From the NCBI GenBank assembly GCA_021777685.1, contig JAJYDH010000356.1, positions 1 to 6,894 of the forward strand: 6,894 bases of DNA, in the 5' to 3' direction. How positions within the stretch are numbered: the first letter of the stretch is position 1; each line of letters begins with the position of its first letter. Origin of the DNA: Planctomycetota bacterium. GTDB taxonomy: Bacteria > Planctomycetota > Planctomycetia > Isosphaerales > Isosphaeraceae. Below, in pieces: positions 1-6,724 of this stretch. The position numbers were made by a program, and so were the translations under genes. Below the pieces are notes generated by a model that saw only the letters and a list, made by a program, of their open reading frames with translations, had not been told where the DNA came from and made no database searches.

Positions 1-407
1 ACAACGCCGTCATGCTCGCCGAGGCGATGTGCAAGCACGAGGGGTTCACCTACGCCCCGAGCGAGACGGTCTACTGGCAGCAGGGCCACTCGACCGAGCG
101 CGACTACATCTACACCACCACCCAGACCCTCACCCGCGAGCAACTGGTGGCCCTGAACGACGAGGTGGGCGAGGGCCGGTCGCTCCTCGTCTGCTGCAAG
201 GCGTTCCTCGGCCGCCCGGACGACCTGGCCGGCCTCACGGTCAAGAAGATCCCCAAGGCGGTCCTGGCCCGCTGCGAGTTCGGCAAGGACGACTACAGCC
301 TGAAGGTCGCCAGCCTCCCCTCCTCGCCCGCCATCGCCCCCGATGACGCACCTCCCCCGCCGCCGAAGAAGTCGCGGAAGAAGCCCGACGGGCCGACGCT
401 GTTCTGA
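1..407 (+). CDS. Type III-like site-specific DNA methyltransferase (Mod), C-terminal end only
   Basis: The reading frame is open from the left edge (first full codon at 3-5, NAVMLAEAM...) to TGA at 405-407, so this is the 3' part of a gene that starts outside the window. The 134 visible residues resemble, from memory, the C-terminal region of adenine-specific methyltransferases of the Mod/COG2189 type. Recognisable stretches are SETVYWQQGHSTERDYIY, RSLLVCCKAF and LTVKKIPKAVLARCEFGKDDY. The catalytic DPPY and AdoMet-binding motifs lie upstream and cannot be checked. The protein ends in a Pro/Lys-rich, probably disordered tail. In type III systems Mod methylates adenine in an asymmetric site and gives the specificity for the Mod-Res complex. 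The Res-like gene downstream on the same strand supports this role, although a 372-bp repeat-rich spacer separates them. An internal ATG at 12 is not a credible start because the frame continues upstream. Confidence 0.75.
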   Translation, partial: NAVMLAEAMCKHEGFTYAPSETVYWQQGHSTERDYIYTTTQTLTREQLVALNDEVGEGRSLLVCCKAFLGRPDDLAGLTVKKIPKAVLARCEFGKDDYSLKVASLPSSPAIAPDDAPPPPPKKSRKKPDGPTLF

Positions 408-426
408 AGTCGTCGCAGGCGTGGGC

Positions 427-506
427 GTAGGGTGCGTCGAGTCCTCGAAGACGCACCGGGAGCGGGATCGAACTCGGTGCGTCTTCGAGGACTCGACGCA
501 CCCTAC
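427..506. repeat. REP-like palindrome pair (inverted)
   Basis: Positions 427-458 and 475-506 are perfect reverse complements over 32 bp, separated by a 16-nt loop. Each arm is itself a small palindrome: GGTGCGTC (431-438 and 476-483) pairs with GACGCACC (450-457 and 495-502). A head-to-head pair of short palindromes is the layout of bacterial REP/BIME elements, and GTAGGGTGCGT...ACGCACC-type sequences are, as I recall, widespread intergenic repeats. No protein is expected here. In RNA the whole unit would fold into one long hairpin 20 nt after the mod stop, so it may protect or end the mod transcript. It lacks a following U-run, so it is not a classical terminator. Confidence 0.8.
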
Positions 507-530
507 CTGGCTCAAGGCTCGACCTAACCC

Positions 531-750
531 CAATACCGTCGAATGAGCCATAAAACGCGACGAGGACGGGTCTTTGGTCCCCTCCCCCCTTGCGGGGGAG
601 GATTAGGGTGGGGGGTGGTCCGGTGACATCAACGGCTTGTCCGGGGCCACCGACCGTGCGACGCCCCCCCACCCCAGCCCTCCCCCGCAAGGGGGGAGGG
701 AGCCAGAAAGACCGTCACACACCCGCTTTACATCTCATTTGACGGTATTG
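531..750. mobile_element. MITE-like non-coding element with terminal inverted repeats
   Basis: The ends at 531-547 and 734-750 are inverted repeats matching at 16 of 17 positions (left end CAATACCGTCGAATGAG), with weaker matching for about 10 bp further in. Immediately outside lies a 10-bp direct repeat with one difference: GACCTAACCC at 521-530 and GACCTGACCC at 751-760. Terminal inverted repeats abutting a direct repeat, no coding capacity and a length of 220 bp fit a miniature inverted-repeat element. The centre is another, G/C-rich palindrome (580-700). The ends could instead be part of a RAYT/REP-type repeat, since the right end read in reverse contains GGGGTCAGGTC, which I associate from memory with REP-linked sequences. 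Which transposase would move it cannot be told. Confidence 0.5.
580..700. repeat. Large G/C-rich inverted repeat (REP-like) between mod and res
   Basis: Positions 580-601 and 679-700 are perfect reverse complements over 22 bp. Inward of them the G-rich run at 604-616 faces the C-rich run at 663-676, extending the stem imperfectly. The arms carry runs of five to six C or G around a TTGC / GCAA core. The central loop (about 617-660) is non-repetitive. The structure sits inside the inverted ends at 531-547/734-750, giving nested palindromes. Repeats of the type CCCTCCCCC-TTGC-GGGGGAGG are, from memory, common intergenic repeats in high-GC genomes. A stem this strong in the mod-res spacer could reduce read-through from mod into res. 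Confidence 0.75.
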
Positions 751-779
751 GACCTGACCCCGCACCGAAGGATCACACC

Positions 780-3539
780 ATGAGCCTCCGCACCGTGAAC
801 GCGATCGGCGGGCGACTGAGCCTCCGCACTCCCCAGCGGGCCTCGCTCGAGATCCTCGACCGGATCACCGAGGTCGTCAACCTGAGCAAGCGGGCCGACC
901 CCAGGGGCGCGCTCGACGTGATCCGCTCGGAATACCCGGGCGTGGCCGACTTCGAGCGCGAGTTCCCCTCGCTCTGCTTCGCCCTGGCCACGGGAGTCGG
1001 CAAGACCCGCCTGATGGGGGCGTTCATCGCCTACCTGCACCTCGAACGCGGCCTGAACGACTTCTTCGTCCTCGCCCCGAACCTGACGATCTACGAGAAG
1101 CTCATCGCCGACTTCACGCCCAACACCCCCAAGTACGTCTTCCGGGGCCTCGGCGAGTTCTCCACCGAGGGGATCGAGATCGTCACCGGCGACAACTACG
1201 AGGACGGCCGGGGGGTCCGCAAGGGCACCCTGAAAGGCTTCCGGCGCGGCATCCACATCAACATCTTCAACATCGCCAAGATCGACGGCGAGGTCCGGGG
1301 CGGCCGGGCTCCCAAGATGAAGAAGCTCCGCGAGTACATCGGCCAGTCGTACTTCGAGTATCTCTCCGAGTTGCAAGACCTCGTCCTGATCATGGACGAG
1401 TCGCACCGCTACCGGGGAAAGGCCGGGGTCAGGGTCCTGAACGAGCTACGCCCGGTCCTGGGGCTGGAGCTGACCGCCACGCCGCAAATCCAGGAGGGGA
1501 CGAAGACGATCCCCTTCAAGAACGTCATCTTCGACTACAAGCTCTCGCTCGCGATGGCCGACGGCTACGTGAAGGAGCCGGCCATCGCCACCAAGCAGAA
1601 TTTCCGGGTCGAAGACTACAAGGACGACCCCGACGGCCTGGAACTGGTGAAGTTAAAGGACGGGGTGTGCCTCCACGAAGACACGAAGGCCGAGCTGAAG
1701 GTCTACGCCGAGCAGCACGACCGCCCGTTCGTGAAGCCGTTCATGCTGGTCGTGACCCGCGACATCAGCCACGCGAAGAGCGTCGTCGAGATCATCAAGC
1801 GGGACGACTTCTTCAACGGGGACTACAAGGACAAGGTCATCACGGTCCACTCCGCCCAGTCCGGCGAGGAGAAGGAGGAGACGGTCGCCGAACTGCTATC
1901 CGTCGAGTCGCCGACGAACAAGACCGAGATCGTCGTCCACGTCGATAAGCTCAAGGAGGGGTGGGACGTGACGAACCTCTACACGATCGTCCCGCTCAGG
2001 AAGGCCGAATCGCGGACGCTGGTCGAGCAGTCGATCGGCCGGGGGCTCCGCCTCCCCTACGGCCAGAGGACCGGCGTCAAGGCGGTGGACCGGCTGACCA
2101 TCATCGCCCACGACAACTTCCAGGAGATCATCGACGAGGCGAACAGGCCCGGCTCGTCGATCAACTTCAAGCTCCAGACCGTCGTCATCGGCGAGGACGT
2201 CGGCACCGAGCGGAAGGTGGCCAGGACCGTCGAGACCCGGCTCGAAGACGAGATCGCCGGGCCAGACCCGACGAAGACCATCCCGGGCAAGGCCGCGACC
2301 GCCCGCCCGAGCCCCTTCGAGACGGCGGCCGACAGGACCGTCGCCAGGGCGACCATCGAGGCGATCCGATCCTTCGAGCGCGACCCGAAGCGCGTCCCCA
2401 ACACCGAGGCCCTGAACGCCCCGGAGATCCAGGCCGAGCTGGCGAAGAAGGTCGCCGCCGCCGTCGCCCCGAAGCAGATGGAGTTCGCCGCCGTCACCGA
2501 GGCGCCCGACATCCCGGCCATCGTCGCCAGGGCGACCGCCTTGTTCATCAAGCGGACGATCAGCGTGCCCCGGATCTACCTGTTGCCCAAGGGCGAGGTG
2601 ACGACCGGCTTCCGCGACTTCGACCTCGACACCAGCACAGGCTTCAACCTCCGGCCCCAGGAACAGGCCACGATCATCCACGAGATCCGCACGGGAGAGC
2701 GTGAGATCCTCCAGGACCGGGGCCTGCCGTTGATCGAGGAAAACCTCGAAGACGAACTCGTTAAGCGGCTGATCGACTTCGACGACATCGACTACGACGA
2801 TCAGGCAGACCTGCTGTACAAGCTCGCCGGCCAGGCGATCGACCATCTGCGGTCGGTCAATCGAACCGAGGACGAGGCCGCCCAGGCTCTTCTTCAGCAC
2901 CGGCAGATGCTCGTTGACCTCATCTACGCCCAGATGGGCAAGCACCGCTGGCAGCACGCCGCCGGGTACGAGGCGACCGCCCGGAGCGGCTTCGAGGTCT
3001 TAAAGCCGGTGACATTCTCCGCGCCGGAGGGCGAGTCCGTCCGCAACTTCCGAGAGGTTCCCGCCCCGCTCCACGACATCCCCAGGATGCTCTTCGGCGG
3101 GTTCTCGCGCTGCCTCTACGAAGTCCAGAAGTTCAGCACCGACCCCGAACGACGCTTCGCGATCCTCCTGGAGGACGAGCCGCAGGATCTCAAGTGGTTC
3201 AAGCCAGCACGAGACCAGTTCCGCATCGAGTACCGCGCCGGGCAGTCCTACGAGCCGGACTTCGTCGTCGAGACGGCAACCCACAAGTATTTGATTGAGC
3301 CGAAGCAGGCTAACCAATTCGAGATCGATGAGGTCCAGGCGAAGGCACGAGCGGCGACCGAGTGGTGCCGCCACGCCACCGACCACGAACTCGCCCACGG
3401 CGGCAAGCCCTGGTCCTACGTCCTGATCCCGCACGACGCGATCAAGGCCAGCGCCTCCTTGCAGGGCCTGGCGGCGACCTACACCCTCAAGCCGGAACCC
3501 GAGGCCAACCCGCACCCCCTGACCACGACCAACGCTTGA
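780..3539 (+). CDS. Type III restriction enzyme Res-like subunit: SF2 helicase with C-terminal PD-(D/E)XK nuclease
   Basis: This 919-aa protein has the size and domain order of type III Res subunits, which use ATP to move along DNA and cut DNA lacking the Mod methylation. Motor domain 1 holds Walker A (ATGVGKT, residues 70-76), motif II as DESH (206-209) and motif III-like TATP (232-235). Domain 2 ends with motif VI (QSIGRGLRLP, 417-426), preceded by KEGWDVTNL. A long middle region (about 480-740) is unrecognised and may contact Mod or DNA. The C-terminal nuclease is visible as PD at 826-827 and ExK as EPK at 840-842, the expected spacing for a PD-(D/E)XK site, so both activities look intact. 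The ATG at 780 is preceded by AAGGA at 768-772 with 7-nt spacing. The gene is the second of the defence operon and its stop overlaps the ribosome-binding site of the next gene. A Res-like helicase-nuclease acting apart from classical type III restriction is the main alternative. Confidence 0.9.
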   Translation: MSLRTVNAIGGRLSLRTPQRASLEILDRITEVVNLSKRADPRGALDVIRSEYPGVADFEREFPSLCFALATGVGKTRLMGAFIAYLHLERGLNDFFVLAPNLTIYEKLIADFTPNTPKYVFRGLGEFSTEGIEIVTGDNYEDGRGVRKGTLKGFRRGIHINIFNIAKIDGEVRGGRAPKMKKLREYIGQSYFEYLSELQDLVLIMDESHRYRGKAGVRVLNELRPVLGLELTATPQIQEGTKTIPFKNVIFDYKLSLAMADGYVKEPAIATKQNFRVEDYKDDPDGLELVKLKDGVCLHEDTKAELKVYAEQHDRPFVKPFMLVVTRDISHAKSVVEIIKRDDFFNGDYKDKVITVHSAQSGEEKEETVAELLSVESPTNKTEIVVHVDKLKEGWDVTNLYTIVPLRKAESRTLVEQSIGRGLRLPYGQRTGVKAVDRLTIIAHDNFQEIIDEANRPGSSINFKLQTVVIGEDVGTERKVARTVETRLEDEIAGPDPTKTIPGKAATARPSPFETAADRTVARATIEAIRSFERDPKRVPNTEALNAPEIQAELAKKVAAAVAPKQMEFAAVTEAPDIPAIVARATALFIKRTISVPRIYLLPKGEVTTGFRDFDLDTSTGFNLRPQEQATIIHEIRTGEREILQDRGLPLIEENLEDELVKRLIDFDDIDYDDQADLLYKLAGQAIDHLRSVNRTEDEAAQALLQHRQMLVDLIYAQMGKHRWQHAAGYEATARSGFEVLKPVTFSAPEGESVRNFREVPAPLHDIPRMLFGGFSRCLYEVQKFSTDPERRFAILLEDEPQDLKWFKPARDQFRIEYRAGQSYEPDFVVETATHKYLIEPKQANQFEIDEVQAKARAATEWCRHATDHELAHGGKPWSYVLIPHDAIKASASLQGLAATYTLKPEPEANPHPLTTTNA

Positions 3540-3544
3540 AAGGA
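3539..3544 (+). promoter_or_regulatory. Shine-Dalgarno overlapping the res stop codon
   Basis: AAAGGA at 3539-3544 shares its first A with the TGA stop of the Res-like gene (3537-3539) and lies 7 nt before the ATG at 3552. Ribosomes finishing res would expose or re-use this site, so the DUF262-HNH gene is probably translationally coupled to res. It also fixes the start of that gene. Confidence 0.75.
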
Positions 3545-3551
3545 ACCTCGC

Positions 3552-4895
3552 ATGTCCGACGTACACGAGACCGACATCCTGGGGTATCCCGAGCTTGAGC
3601 CGGAGGCCGAGGGCATCGACGGCGAGGGCGCGGATGATCGCCCCGTTTCGAGCCAGCCTTACGACTGGACAATCTCGACCCTTCGCGACAAGTACGACAA
3701 GGGCCAGGTCGATCTCCAGCCCCAGTATCAGCGGGAGTACGTCTGGGACCTCAAGCCCGAACTCCCCTCGCGGCTCGTCGAGTCGCTCCTCCTGGAGATC
3801 CCGATCCCGCCGATCTACTTCGGCAAGGTGCCCGGCGGCAAGCTGGAGGTCATCGACGGCCAACAACGGCTGACGACGCTGATCCGCTTCGTCGGCAACG
3901 ATTTCCCGCTCCAGCGGCTCCAGAGGATGAGCAGCCTGAACGGCAAGAAGTTTCGCGAATTGGGCGACGAGTATCAGGCGAAGGTGATGGACGCCCCCAT
4001 CCGAAGCATCGTCATCGACGCCGGGAAAAACCAGAACCTCCGCTTCGAGGTGTTCGAACGGCTCAATCGGGGCGCGATGGGCCTGAACGAGCAAGAGCTG
4101 CGAAACTGCGTCTATCGCGGGCCGTTCTGCGACCTCCTCGCGGAGATGGAGAAGGACCCCTACTGGAGGAAGATCAAGGGCGGCGACAAGCCCGAACCCC
4201 GCTTCGTCGAGCGCGAGATGATCCTCCGTTTCTTCTCCTTCGCCAACCGGCTCGACCAGTACAACGGCAAGCTGAAGCCGTTCCTCAACGAGTACATGGG
4301 CCTCTACGCGCCCAAGAGCGAGCAGGACATCAAGAACCAGGCCGCGATGTTCCGCCAGACGATGAAGAACGTCTACGCGGTCTTCGGCCCGAACTCCGGC
4401 CGGCTCTACACCACGGGGACCGAGGACAAGCCCGCCGTCGAAGGGAGATGGGAACCCAAGTTCACGATCTCGGCGTTAGACATCCAGGCTTCGGCCCTCA
4501 TCAACCAGTCGCCCGCCAAGGTCCAGCTCGCCGCCGAACAGATCCGCGAGGCTTACCTGTTCTACTTGTTGACCAATCCCCCGGTCCGCCTGGCAATCTC
4601 CCGCCAGCCCGCCGGGAAGGCCGCGACCAAGGTCCGCTGGACCGGCTTCCGGGATCAGGTCAAGGAGATCCTCGACGGGACGATCGTCGAGCCCCGCTTC
4701 TTCGCCTACGAGTACCGCAGGGTGCTGTACGACGACAGCTCGACCTGCAAGCTCTGCCAGAACGAGATCCACACCTTCGAGGACAGCACCGTCGATCACA
4801 TCCATCCCTACAGCAAGGGAGGCAAGACGACCCCCGAGAACGCCCAACTCGCCCATCGAAGTTGCAATGCCCGCAAGTGCGCGAACGTAGATTAA
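3552..4895 (+). CDS. DUF262 (ParB/sulfiredoxin-like NTPase) + HNH endonuclease, GmrSD/SspE-like architecture
   Basis: This is a 447-aa, probably cytoplasmic protein. After an acidic N-terminus (1-35) comes a DUF262 domain: QYQREYVW (58-65), DGQQR (102-106) followed by LTTL, and FERLNRGAMGLNEQELRN (168-185). In GmrS-type and SspE proteins the DGQQR region binds and hydrolyses NTP. A middle helical region (about 215-390) follows. The C-terminus is an HNH nuclease: C399-x2-C402, DHIHP (415-419), GG (423-424), N430, H435 and C438-N439 near K442. This would bind a structural zinc and cut or nick DNA. Architecturally it matches modification-dependent type IV enzymes, but the C-terminal half looks like a plain HNH rather than a recognisable DUF1524. 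It follows res by 12 bp with a coupled ribosome-binding site, so it is very likely part of the same defence operon. Whether it senses methylation by Mod, foreign modifications, or works with Res is inference. Confidence 0.88.
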   Translation: MSDVHETDILGYPELEPEAEGIDGEGADDRPVSSQPYDWTISTLRDKYDKGQVDLQPQYQREYVWDLKPELPSRLVESLLLEIPIPPIYFGKVPGGKLEVIDGQQRLTTLIRFVGNDFPLQRLQRMSSLNGKKFRELGDEYQAKVMDAPIRSIVIDAGKNQNLRFEVFERLNRGAMGLNEQELRNCVYRGPFCDLLAEMEKDPYWRKIKGGDKPEPRFVEREMILRFFSFANRLDQYNGKLKPFLNEYMGLYAPKSEQDIKNQAAMFRQTMKNVYAVFGPNSGRLYTTGTEDKPAVEGRWEPKFTISALDIQASALINQSPAKVQLAAEQIREAYLFYLLTNPPVRLAISRQPAGKAATKVRWTGFRDQVKEILDGTIVEPRFFAYEYRRVLYDDSSTCKLCQNEIHTFEDSTVDHIHPYSKGGKTTPENAQLAHRSCNARKCANVD

Positions 4896-4899
4896 AAGT

Positions 4900-4915
4900 A
4901 CTTTCTCGGGAAAGT
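4900..4915 (+). other. Small hairpin just after the DUF262-HNH stop
   Basis: ACTTTC (4900-4905) pairs perfectly with GAAAGT (4910-4915) around a TCGG loop, five bases after the stop at 4893-4895. A compact 6-bp stem with a TCGG tetraloop could be an RNA 3' element, but TTAGCCCC rather than a U-run follows, so it is not convincing as a terminator. Confidence 0.35.
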
Positions 4916-4966
4916 TAGCCCCAAAGATCACCGAAAATACGACCGCAGTAGGCCCACGGCCGCGTC

Positions 4967-5010
4967 CCGCCCGACCTCCCCGGCCAGCGCGGTCGGGCGG
5001 TATCATTCTT
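4967..5010 (+). terminator. Candidate rho-independent terminator of the defence operon
   Basis: CCGCCCGACC (4967-4976) and GGTCGGGCGG (4991-5000) form a perfect 10-bp, very G/C-rich stem with a 14-nt loop. It is followed at once by the T-rich TATCATTCTT (5001-5010). It lies 71 bp after the stop of the last operon gene. The tail is interrupted by A and C, so termination may be partial. Confidence 0.55.
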
Positions 5011-5060
5011 CGACCAGATACTCGGGCGGAGTGGCCGAGAACGGCCCCATGGCGAGCCGG

Positions 5061-5270
5061 TCATCGGTTTCCAGCGTTTCCCGAGGCGGACCGGATGATG
5101 GCCAGGATGCCGGCCCGGATCGGCACGGGAAGGGTCGGCCAGGCGTCGATGATCTCGGCCAGACCCGACGCATCGACTAACACCTCGGTAGCATCCTGGT
5201 CAGCACTGAGGGGACGGATCGGGGCGGATCGCGTCGGTTGCTGGCGGGATTTTGAGCCGAAGGACTCGGC
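5061..5270 (-). pseudogene. Coding remnant: C-terminal tail of a planctomycete protein, possibly recombinase-linked
   Basis: On the minus strand the frame is open from 5270 (after an in-frame stop at 5271-5273) to TGA at 5061-5063, about 69 codons, with no plausible ATG start or ribosome-binding site. The last third reads GLAEIIDAWPTLPVPIRAG (the start of an amphipathic stretch that continues ILAIIRSAS). This 'AWPTLP..IRAGI.A..' pattern resembles C-terminal tails I associate from memory with planctomycete integrases or small proteins near mobile elements. Without a catalytic domain in view it cannot be assigned to an integrase. The nearby tRNA-Lys-like sequence upstream on the same strand makes a decayed integration module plausible. 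It could also be a chance open frame in high-GC DNA. Confidence 0.35.
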
Positions 5271-5325
5271 TCAGGTTTGACCTAAACTGCGTGATGGGAC
5301 GGACTTTGGCGGTTTCTGGCGGGAT
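5236..5325. repeat. Direct repeat pair of 15 bp flanking a short hairpin
   Basis: GGTTGCTGGCGGGAT (5236-5250) and GGTTTCTGGCGGGAT (5311-5325) match at 14 of 15 positions, 75 bp apart. Between them GAGCCGA (5254-5260) and TCGGCTC (5266-5272) form a perfect 7-bp hairpin with a 5-nt loop, next to a TTTT on one side only. The role is unknown; it may be a duplication scar at the cassette edge. Confidence 0.4.
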
Positions 5326-5335
5326 GTGTCATGAG

Positions 5336-5399
<64 letters not shown>

Positions 5400-5459
5400 G
5401 GCTCGAGCAAAGGCATGTGAGCAAATGGCTTGGGTCTGGTCGGTGTGTCCCCGGCCCAC

Positions 5460-5473
5460 TCGCGACGTCGCGA
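5460..5473. repeat. Perfect 14-bp palindrome
   Basis: TCGCGACGTCGCGA is fully self-complementary and is followed by TTTTA. It lies 61 bp upstream of the tRNA-like sequence with respect to the minus strand. It could be a protein-binding operator, but nothing ties it to a regulator, and CG-rich palindromes arise easily in this composition. Confidence 0.3.
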
Positions 5474-5635
5474 TTTTAGCCGATTTTCCGCCCGCTTGCG
5501 AGCGATTCTCTGACCAAATTCTGACATGGCATCGCGGTGTCGTCCTTCGAGACTTGGGACGCCCGACTGGTCGCCGCTCCCGGACGAGGAAGAGGTTGCG
5601 GATCGTCGGGTCGGGGGCGTCGCCGGCAAACTTGC

Positions 5636-5666
5636 ATCCCCGCCATCCAATCCGGGTGGCGGGGAT
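5636..5666 (-). terminator. Hairpin after the PEP-CTERM gene, candidate terminator
   Basis: Positions 5636-5648 and 5654-5666 are inverted repeats matching at 12 of 13 positions (ATCCCCGCCATCC versus GGGTGGCGGGGAT) with a 5-nt loop. It begins 28 bp past the TGA of the minus-strand gene, the usual place for a terminator. On the minus strand the stem is followed by GCAAGTTTGCC, with only a weak U-stretch. Confidence 0.55.
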
Positions 5667-5694
5667 TCCACCCACCGGCGATCTGGCGTCAGCA

Positions 5695-6708
5695 TCACTC
5701 GAATCGAAACCGCTTCTTTGCCGCACGTGCCCGGGCCAGGCCAAGGGCCATGATGGCGGCGATCCAGGAGGCCAGGGTTGCCGGCTCCGGCACGGGGGAA
5801 GGTTCCATGACCTGGGATCCTAGCGACAGGCCGATGCTCCGATCGTTGAAGTCTTTCTGCAGCAGTTCTCGAGCCGCCGAAGCGCTGAAGGTGGCGTTCG
5901 GATTGACAAGCATCCCCCAGCTTGCGACCGGCGAGTCGATGGTTTGACCCGTGTCGCCTTGACCCGCCTTGACGCCGAAGGCATGCATCAGCTCGTGGGA
6001 GACGTTGTGCGCGACGATCCAGGAGAGCTGATCGACGTTATTGGCCACCTTCGCCGCCTGATCGATGAAGGTGAAGCCGTCGCCGCCGACCTGGCTCATG
6101 CCGAGGGCATTCGGCGAAAGCGGACTGTAGGTGCCGGAGACGACGCTTAGGCTGCGAGTAGCGGCGACGCCAGGGTCGCCGGTCAGATTGATGGGCACCC
6201 CGGAAAGGCCGAAGGTCCGCGTGACCCGGTCAATCACCTGCGCCTGGAAGTCGGCCTGCTGTTGGGGGTTGGGCGTCCCGCCGTAGAGGCGAGCGACCCA
6301 AGGGCTGTCGGACCAGGGCCGGGCGTTCCCGGCCGTGACCGCACCCTCGGAGGCGAATGGGCCCCGGCCGAGATTGAGGAAGGCGTCCGCGGAGGCCTGC
6401 CCCGCGGGGGCTGTCGGTGCCGCCGGGGCGGGATTGGGCATCGGAATCGGATTGGGGGCGGAGGGCTGCTTCGCTGCCATGGGTCCAGCCGCGGCCCATG
6501 GAGCAGCCGCGGCTGGCGTCGGCGATCGGCCCGTCGTCCCCAGCGAAAGGCCCATAGTCGGCGTTACGTATCGGGGAGCAAGCGTGCTCGCAGATCGGAG
6601 CGAGTCGGACGAGGTGATGCCGAGGGATAGCATCGGGGCTGCCTGGGCCACCCCCCCGGCCGACGCGAACACCGCCAAGCCGTGGACGAGCGACTTATAA
6701 GATACCAT
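5695..6708 (-). CDS. Exported PEP-CTERM protein with a zincin (HExxH) motif, putative surface metalloprotease
   Basis: A 337-aa secreted protein. A signal peptide (about 1-24, hydrophobic core then AQA-AP) leads into a Pro/Ala-rich low-complexity linker (62-103). A folded region follows with HELMHAFG at 238-245: H238 and H242 are zinc ligands and E239 the catalytic base in zincin families, with the HExxHxxG form of metzincins. SWGM (263-266) could be the metzincin Met-turn. The usual third ligand three residues after the glycine is missing (A248); D252 or D258 might substitute. The C-terminus is a PEP-CTERM signal: VPEP (306-309), a hydrophobic helix (about 311-325) and a basic tail, which is processed by an exosortase and linked to extracellular polysaccharide export. 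The ATG at 6706-6708 has a perfect Shine-Dalgarno. The gene is monocistronic in view, converges on the defence operon and has no evident link to it. Protease activity is inferred from the motif only. Confidence 0.85.
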   Translation of the reverse strand: MVSYKSLVHGLAVFASAGGVAQAAPMLSLGITSSDSLRSASTLAPRYVTPTMGLSLGTTGRSPTPAAAAPWAAAGPMAAKQPSAPNPIPMPNPAPAAPTAPAGQASADAFLNLGRGPFASEGAVTAGNARPWSDSPWVARLYGGTPNPQQQADFQAQVIDRVTRTFGLSGVPINLTGDPGVAATRSLSVVSGTYSPLSPNALGMSQVGGDGFTFIDQAAKVANNVDQLSWIVAHNVSHELMHAFGVKAGQGDTGQTIDSPVASWGMLVNPNATFSASAARELLQKDFNDRSIGLSLGSQVMEPSPVPEPATLASWIAAIMALGLARARAAKKRFRFE

Positions 6709-6716
6709 GCGCGCGA

Positions 6717-6724
6717 ACCTCCTT
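6717..6724 (-). promoter_or_regulatory. Perfect Shine-Dalgarno of the PEP-CTERM gene
   Basis: On the minus strand AAGGAGGT, a full complement of the anti-Shine-Dalgarno of 16S rRNA, lies 8 nt before the ATG at 6706-6708. It fixes the start codon and suggests efficient translation, stronger than the AAGGA sites of the defence genes. Confidence 0.85.

Noticed and set aside
241..690. Minus-strand 149-codon open frame across the mod end and the repeat region
   Set aside because: It runs antisense to mod and through the inverted repeats, is arginine/glycine-rich, and has no domain or ribosome-binding site.
735..1406. Minus-strand 223-codon open frame opposite res
   Set aside because: It is an antisense shadow of high-GC codons: rich in Val, Asp, Glu and Leu, with no recognisable motif, while the plus strand carries clear helicase motifs.
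1896..2957. Minus-strand 353-codon open frame opposite res
   Set aside because: Same shadow effect. Its composition mirrors the plus-strand codons and it lies wholly inside a well-supported gene.
3000..4094. Minus-strand 364-codon open frame spanning the res / DUF262 junction
   Set aside because: It crosses two well-supported plus-strand genes and their coupled junction, and shows no family motif.
6485..6516. 10-bp inverted repeat CCAGCCGCGG / CCGCGGCTGG
   Set aside because: It lies inside the Ala-rich linker of the PEP-CTERM gene and is explained by repeated GCC/GCG alanine codons.
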